DNA of 23,120 bases from Gryganskiella cystojenkinii. Lineage: Eukaryota > Mortierellomycota > Mortierellomycetes > Mortierellales > Mortierellaceae. How positions within the stretch are numbered: the stretch's first letter is position 1; every line of letters begins with the position of its first letter. The stretch covers positions 1 to 23,120 of the forward strand of contig JAAAIG010000631.1 of the NCBI GenBank assembly GCA_015852425.1, read 5' to 3'. Positions 18,483-23,120 of this stretch are shown here, piece after piece. The translations under genes and the position numbers were made by a program. A model generated the notes under the pieces. It was not told where the DNA came from. It did not search any database and was given only the letters and a program-made list of their open reading frames with translations.

Positions 18483-18791
18483 GAGGGGCAACAATCGCTG
18501 CCGAGGCGTCGTCGCCTCTTTTTCCCTCCTTTCTTTTCCTTTTCCTTCTTTTCTCTCTCTCTTCAATATCAATAAAGCTCCATTCTCAGCCAGCTCACTC
18601 CACCTTTCTTTGCCGTTGAATTCCTCCCCGCTACTGCCTTCCATCCACTCCTTTTCCAACTCCCCGCTCTTCCCTTCACTCTCTTCTCCTTCTCAACCAC
18701 ACCCATTCTCCTTCAGCATATCGTATAACTCGTGGAGGCTTTTATTTTATTTCCACCTGTCCTTGTCCTATCAACAAAACACTCGAAGCAG

Positions 18792-19106
18792 GTAAGCTCA
18801 AAGCTCCTTCAACGTTGGCCCGTCCCTCCATATCCTCACACCTCTTCTTCCACATCTTCCCTCCTTTCATATTCGTTATTCGTCCAACGAGTGGATGTTC
18901 GCGACGCCAATTATTAGTCAAAAGATAATCAAATTATTTCGAGCTTCTGGAGTCATCGATTGCGTGCTCAAACTTATTTCTGTGATTCCTTCGTAAACTA
19001 TCCATTTTTGCCTTTTCGGAACACACATTTTTCATCCTTTTCATTTCTTCTCTCCCTTTTTGTGATATCAAAACACCTCCTAACTAACACTTTATCCGTC
19101 ATATAG
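18792..19106 (+). other. 5' leader intron of the GATA-factor gene
   Basis: Donor AGCAG|GTAAGC, a perfect CTAAC branch site near 19080-19087 and acceptor CATATAG, giving a 315-bp intron. It ends 66 nt before the ATG. It contains an AGATAA motif near 18920. Inferred from splice signals only. Confidence 0.55.
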
Positions 19107-19172
19107 ATCATTACTTTCTCCCTCACTCACGTACCCACGTCCTCCACATCACTCCACTCTGACGGTCGAAAC

Positions 19173-21517
19173 ATGGCCCCCAGCAACTCCGAAATTGCAC
19201 TCTCAACTGTTTCCAATACAACTGCTGGCTGGCCATCCTCCGCCACCAAGCAAGCTGGGTCTCGACCCAATGGCCCCGAACAGCTTTTACAACAGCATAT
19301 CATCAACCAAAGGAACAGTATCCTCCAGAGCATTGGCTCCAACGAGATGACTACGTCCGGTATCCCCCTCAAAGATCTTGCGAGTTCTATCCTTCAAAAC
19401 ATATCAGGTACGATCTTTTAGAGTGTTATTGATAGACCCTAATGAGCTATGCTTAACTTCCTTTCGATCATCAAATTAATCATCAACGGTTCTTTGTGAC
19501 TCGAATGTTTCTAGGCACACGTGCATTGGCAACACTGCAACAAGAGCTTCAACAACGACAACAACTACAACGGCAACAGCAACAACTCTTACAACAACAG
19601 CAGCAGATCTCCAGCCAGTCCCCCCGACAAGACCTGAACACTTCTTCGTCCTCGTGGGGATCTTCAAGCGTTACCGTCGATGATGATGACGATCTGCAGC
19701 CAACCCCCGAGCAGCAGGAATATTTCCGCCTCCAGCTGCTCAAGCATCAACAACAGATGCAACAGCAGCAGATCCAGCAACAGTTCATGTTGCATGCGCA
19801 AATGAATCAACAAGGGCAAGACTCCTCCACTTTAACTGTCACCGCAGTCAAGACCTCCACCACCAACGATAGTGATCCCTTTGGTGATCTGGACATGGCC
19901 AAGACTACGCCGACTCTTCTCGCTGCTAAGCCATCATCTTCAGATTCAACCATCGCAACCTTGTCCTTGTCGTCCAAGATCGACAACCAGCTCTGGAGCC
20001 TCGCCTCGCTACAAAAGATCAGCCCCACTGGCAAGTCTCCCAAGACCAAGAAGCAAAGCACACGTCCGCCCCGAGCTTTGGAATGCTTCAACTGCAAGGT
20101 CACTCAGACGCCACTTTGGAGGCGCACCCTTGACCGAAAGCATTCGCTCTGCAACGCCTGTGGTCTCTACTACAAGCAGTACAATGGTCACCGACCCCTT
20201 CATGTCCGCCAAAAGCCCTCGAACAGCCTCGGCAATCCTCGAGAGTCCACTGCGCCGTACTCGCTCCCAGTTGCTACCTCCAAGGTCACATCATCTGGAT
20301 CCTCGGCAACAACAACCTCACCTAAGGAGACAATGATGTCTCCACCTGCGTCTTCGCCTGCTATCTCTTCACCGGAGAGCGTTGACTGCGACATTGACTC
20401 TGCGCCTTCTCCAGCGGCCTCCGACTCTTTTCATGAGGACAAGGTCGAAGATAACCCTCAGCAAAGCGCAGATAGAAACAGTCTCAAGAGCCCTTTGCTC
20501 TCTCCTCAAATGTCGAGCCCTTTGGAAAACGCTTTTCCAACCCTAGGTTCATTGAACAGTGCACTCCTGATGGCTCATCATGCAGACGCGTTCAACATCC
20601 AGGACATGTCCTTTGGATCGCCCTTCCTTCATGGCAGCCTGAGCCCCTCGACTAACAGCTCGCCTCAGATGACGAACGATGGAGATACTTTTTCACCCTT
20701 GACCTCGGCTAGCTCCCCCACCACTTGTCCCGAAGAAGGGTCTACCGCTCCCGTGAGCATGTATACGTTGCCACCAACCGCGTTTTCGAGTGGTTTCCCC
20801 AGTGCCAACGTCAACACGTTCCCTGGTCAGCCTACTGCCGCAATTAACAATGCAGCTGGACGAGCCCCTCCCAAGTCTCTCATCTTTGATGATGCCCGTT
20901 TCCAGTTGCTAGTTGAGCACATGCGACCGGGACAGATGTACAAGTTCTTGAATATCCTCGAGAAGCGTTGTCACGTCTTGCGATACCGGCTTGGCATGCC
21001 CACTGCGCAGGCTTCAACCTTGGATCATGAGCAGCAACTTTTGAACTTGATCCACGCACATCAGCAATCCATTACAGTAACTGGATCTCCCTCACAACCC
21101 GCCTCAACCCCTACGACCGAGACTGGTTTCCAGCACCTGACTCTTACGGATCAATGGCCGTCGATGGCCAACAACAACATTTCAGTCCAGAATCAATCGA
21201 ATGAGCTTATGGCCGCGTTTTTACGCGCTCATGAGGAATCGAACGCATTTATGGGTCGTAACCCCGACAAGGATGACCACGACGATGACGATTCCAACTC
21301 TTCTTCGTCCATGGATCACGAAGATGAGGATGAGAGCGTGAATGGATCCTCTCCCATGTTCTCGTCAACACCCGTGTCTTCGTCCTCATCCGCGACTGCC
21401 GTCACGACCGCGATGAACATGGCCATGACTGGTTTCCCGCTTCATGCCAACGAGGCATTGGAGGGCAAGATGTGGCAACAGAGCGCTACTTCGATCGCCG
21501 TCTTCGCGAGCGAGTGA
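19173..21517 (+). CDS. GATA-type zinc-finger transcription factor
   Basis: Two exons, 19173-19407 and 19515-21517, with a 107-bp GT-AG intron (19408-19514); 745 aa. The finger C-x2-C-x18-C-x2-C uses C269, C272, C291 and C294 ([13 protein letters not shown], then [17 protein letters not shown]) and is followed by a basic tail; the 18-residue loop is the class seen in plants and several fungal factors. N-terminal poly-Gln tracts (about 86-110 and 152-168), a Ser/Pro-rich middle, and an acidic Asp/Glu/Ser stretch (about 667-690) could serve activation. A well-ordered block at about 536-575 ([19 protein letters not shown], then [14 protein letters not shown]) looks like a second conserved domain of unknown role. 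It is a nuclear regulator that should bind GATA sequences; whether it controls nitrogen, light, iron or development cannot be told. ATG 19173 is the first ATG after the leader intron, and exon 1 reads into exon 2 through a split Gly codon. Confidence 0.85.
19408..19514 (+). other. Coding intron of the GATA-factor gene
   Basis: Donor CAG|GTACGA, acceptor TTTCTAG, phase 1, joining LQNIS to [10 protein letters not shown]. Read-through would reach an in-frame TAG after three codons. Confidence 0.75.
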
Positions 21518-21680
21518 TGCGTTACCATTACCAGTCCCCCCATCCTCTGTTTCGATTTTCTCAAGTTTTGAGCTGTATATTCTCTCCACACCTTTTTGTA
21601 TACCATCGACGTCCAATTCTGTGCTTCTATCCTTATCTGCACCGCCGCCACCAACACCAACAACAACACTTTATATTCCT

Positions 21681-21713
21681 TTCAACACCTTCAACACCTT
21701 CAACACCTTCAAC
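21681..21713 (+). repeat. 9-bp tandem repeat in the GATA gene 3' flank
   Basis: Unit TTCAACACC, 3.7 exact copies, embedded in a CA/T-rich 3' UTR-like stretch just after the stop codon region. Confidence 0.8.
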
Positions 21714-22199
21714 TGATCGATACGACAGCTCTGCCTACACATTCAATTTTTTGCCAATTTTTCTTTTTTTTTTTGAAAAGATTTTGAACTTTTTTTCGAT
21801 TTTCTTTTTTCTTTTTTTCTTTTTTTTTTGCCCTCGTCCTGAGCGATCTTGCTTGGTCCAGGGTGGACAAAACAAACATCAGCAACCCTTCGAATCTTTT
21901 AACAACACAACCGGCATCGACCACTCTTTCTGCAATCCGCGCACCGCAATATTTCCTCGTTATCTCCGTCCTTCCGCTTTTTGGTTTATCCGTCAACCTT
22001 TTCGTCACTTTCTTTGTACTGCTGTGCCGTTGTCTTCCATCCGCAGATGGAAGTCTACAACCCCCCAGAACAAAAATGATGAACCCCTACCGACAATAGC
22101 CACTACTGGAAGCCTCGCCGATCCCAACGTTCGCGTCCGACTTATCTCCCCTCCTTTCTTCCTTTTCTCCTCCCCCTTTTGCAACAGAGTGTTTTAAAT

Positions 22200-22241
22200 C
22201 GACGAAACGATGTATCGATGCGTTCGATACAGGTTTCGTCG
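22200..22241 (+). promoter_or_regulatory. 17-bp hairpin in the 3' flank of the GATA gene
   Basis: CGACGAAAC (22200-22208) pairs with GTTTCGTCG (22233-22241), and TGTATCGA (22211-22218) pairs with TCGATACA (22224-22231), leaving a GA/G internal loop and a 5-nt loop. It lies 7 nt before ATTAAA. It could be an mRNA stability or localisation element, or a small-RNA hairpin. Confidence 0.6.
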
Positions 22242-22248
22242 TCCGTGT

Positions 22249-22254
22249 ATTAAA
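22249..22254 (+). terminator. Likely poly(A) signal of the GATA gene
   Basis: ATTAAA immediately after the hairpin; no better signal lies between the stop codon and here. Confidence 0.4.
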
Positions 22255-22499
22255 GATTCAAAATAGAGGGGTTCCAGGGCGGGTGTGTTTCTCCAAAGAA
22301 GTGAGAACCGCCTGTACACCAAACCTGGGATCCTTCGTCAACCCCCCCTGTCCTGGGCCAACTATTGGCCTGATATCAAACTCCCAAACTTTTTATGATA
22401 CAATTATGTCCAACTTGTGAGGAGAGGGCTCCTAGTTGACATTCTAACATGTAATATCTTGTCTTTTCTCTTTTTCCAACTTAGCTTCGACAAATGGAT

Positions 22500-22530
<31 letters not shown>

Positions 22531-23120
22531 ATTTATGCGCTTGCACAAGACGGAGGCCGCAGTGGGGGACAAAAATGAAAAGGGGAGAGGCTATGCCCGA
22601 TTTTTTCTTGCTGTCTAAGCCGGAAAAGGACGACCGCCGAAGAGGACACCTTTCGACCTGTCACAAGTCATCGCTACTGAAAACCAGAGATCGCGAGGGA
22701 AGACAGACATTTTTGCATATTGATCGCTGGAACTACTTGAATTTTTTTGGGCAAAGAGTGCGTTTCTCTGGAAAGGATGTGTAGAGATGAGAGATCCTGA
22801 CATGGTATGGTCTAGCATCTGGGATTTTTGTCTTTTTCTCGACCTCCAGAAAATAAATTGATTTCTCTTTCCCCGTTGATATATTTTTCGCCTTTGAACC
22901 TCGTTTTCACCGTTGAGAGAGAGAGCATCCTCTCGCTGTCAGTCTCGCAACTGTAGGCATCTGTCTTCATCCATGGCCATGATACTCGCCTTTTTCATTC
23001 GAACGGCCCTCCGCCGGATCAATCCAACGCGTGCTCTGTTGACCCGAGAGGCAATATGTCGAGATATCTACTTTCCTGCCTTTTATAAAAAAAAAAAAAA
23101 ATAATTGGAAAAAGCATCAC
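22255..23120. other. Right-edge intergenic region
   Basis: No gene seen. It contains the (GT)14 repeat and a run of 15 A at 23087-23101 preceded by TTTTAT. Small ORFs here are short and without domains. Confidence 0.5.
22503..22530 (+). repeat. (GT)14 microsatellite
   Basis: Uninterrupted dinucleotide repeat of 28 bp in non-coding sequence. Confidence 0.95.

Larger units (their letters stand above)
21518..22254 (+). other. Probable 3' UTR of the GATA-factor gene
   Basis: Pyrimidine-rich, with T-runs near 21740-21830, the 9-bp repeat, and the hairpin at 22200-22241. The ATTAAA at 22249-22254 is the best poly(A) signal. A 241-codon plus ORF (21472-22197) begins inside the GATA coding region in another frame and is of biased composition, so it is not called. 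Confidence 0.45.

Noticed and set aside
21472..22197. 241-codon plus ORF overlapping the end of the GATA gene
   Set aside because: It begins inside the GATA coding sequence in another frame and continues through T-rich 3' UTR, giving Phe-rich low-complexity text.

Overview
The window looks like nuclear DNA of an early-diverging filamentous fungus, most likely Mucoromycota and perhaps Mortierellaceae. Supporting signs are short GT-AG introns (86-315 bp) with CTAAC/CTGAC-like branch sites, pyrimidine-rich leaders ahead of start codons, long Ser/Thr/Gln-rich low-complexity proteins, a kelch-ectodomain/single-TM/proline-rich-tail protein, and a WRKY-like zinc finger. The taxon is inferred from gene style, not from a search. 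I see no rRNA, tRNA, CRISPR, prophage or intact transposon.

Layout, left to right. (1) 744-2696 (+): a kelch-repeat type I membrane protein, two exons, with two single-base frameshifts in exon 1. (2) 3119-4666 (+): a two-exon GCR1_C-domain protein whose N-terminus resembles the DNA-binding part of Crypton/GCR1/Ndc10-like proteins. (3) About 4860-6132 (+): two stretches that read like protein but are broken by stops and frame changes; the first contains an HMA-like GMTCxxC motif, the second starts with a clean 62-codon ORF. (4) 6296-7201 (+): a four-exon gene for a 93-residue single-pass membrane protein, including a 17-nt micro-exon. (5) 7693-10652 (-): a three-exon gene for a 912-residue transcription factor ending in a WRKY-like C2HC zinc finger, convergent with (4), with a long leader that probably contains an intron and an overlapping uORF. 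(6) 13321-about 14106 (+): another decayed protein-like relic. (7) 14389-15573 (-): a single-exon, 394-residue double-hotdog thioesterase-like protein. (8) 19173-21517 (+): a two-exon GATA zinc-finger transcription factor (745 aa) with a TATA box, a spliced 5' leader and a 17-bp hairpin just before a poly(A) signal in its 3' flank.

The genes do not form a pathway or cluster. Three of the six intact genes are probable DNA-binding regulators (GCR1-like, WRKY-like, GATA), each in a wide non-coding neighbourhood. The most notable items are the divergent WRKY-like factor, the 17-nt micro-exon gene, the 3'-flank hairpin and the three decayed coding relics. I did not find a convincing new multi-gene system.
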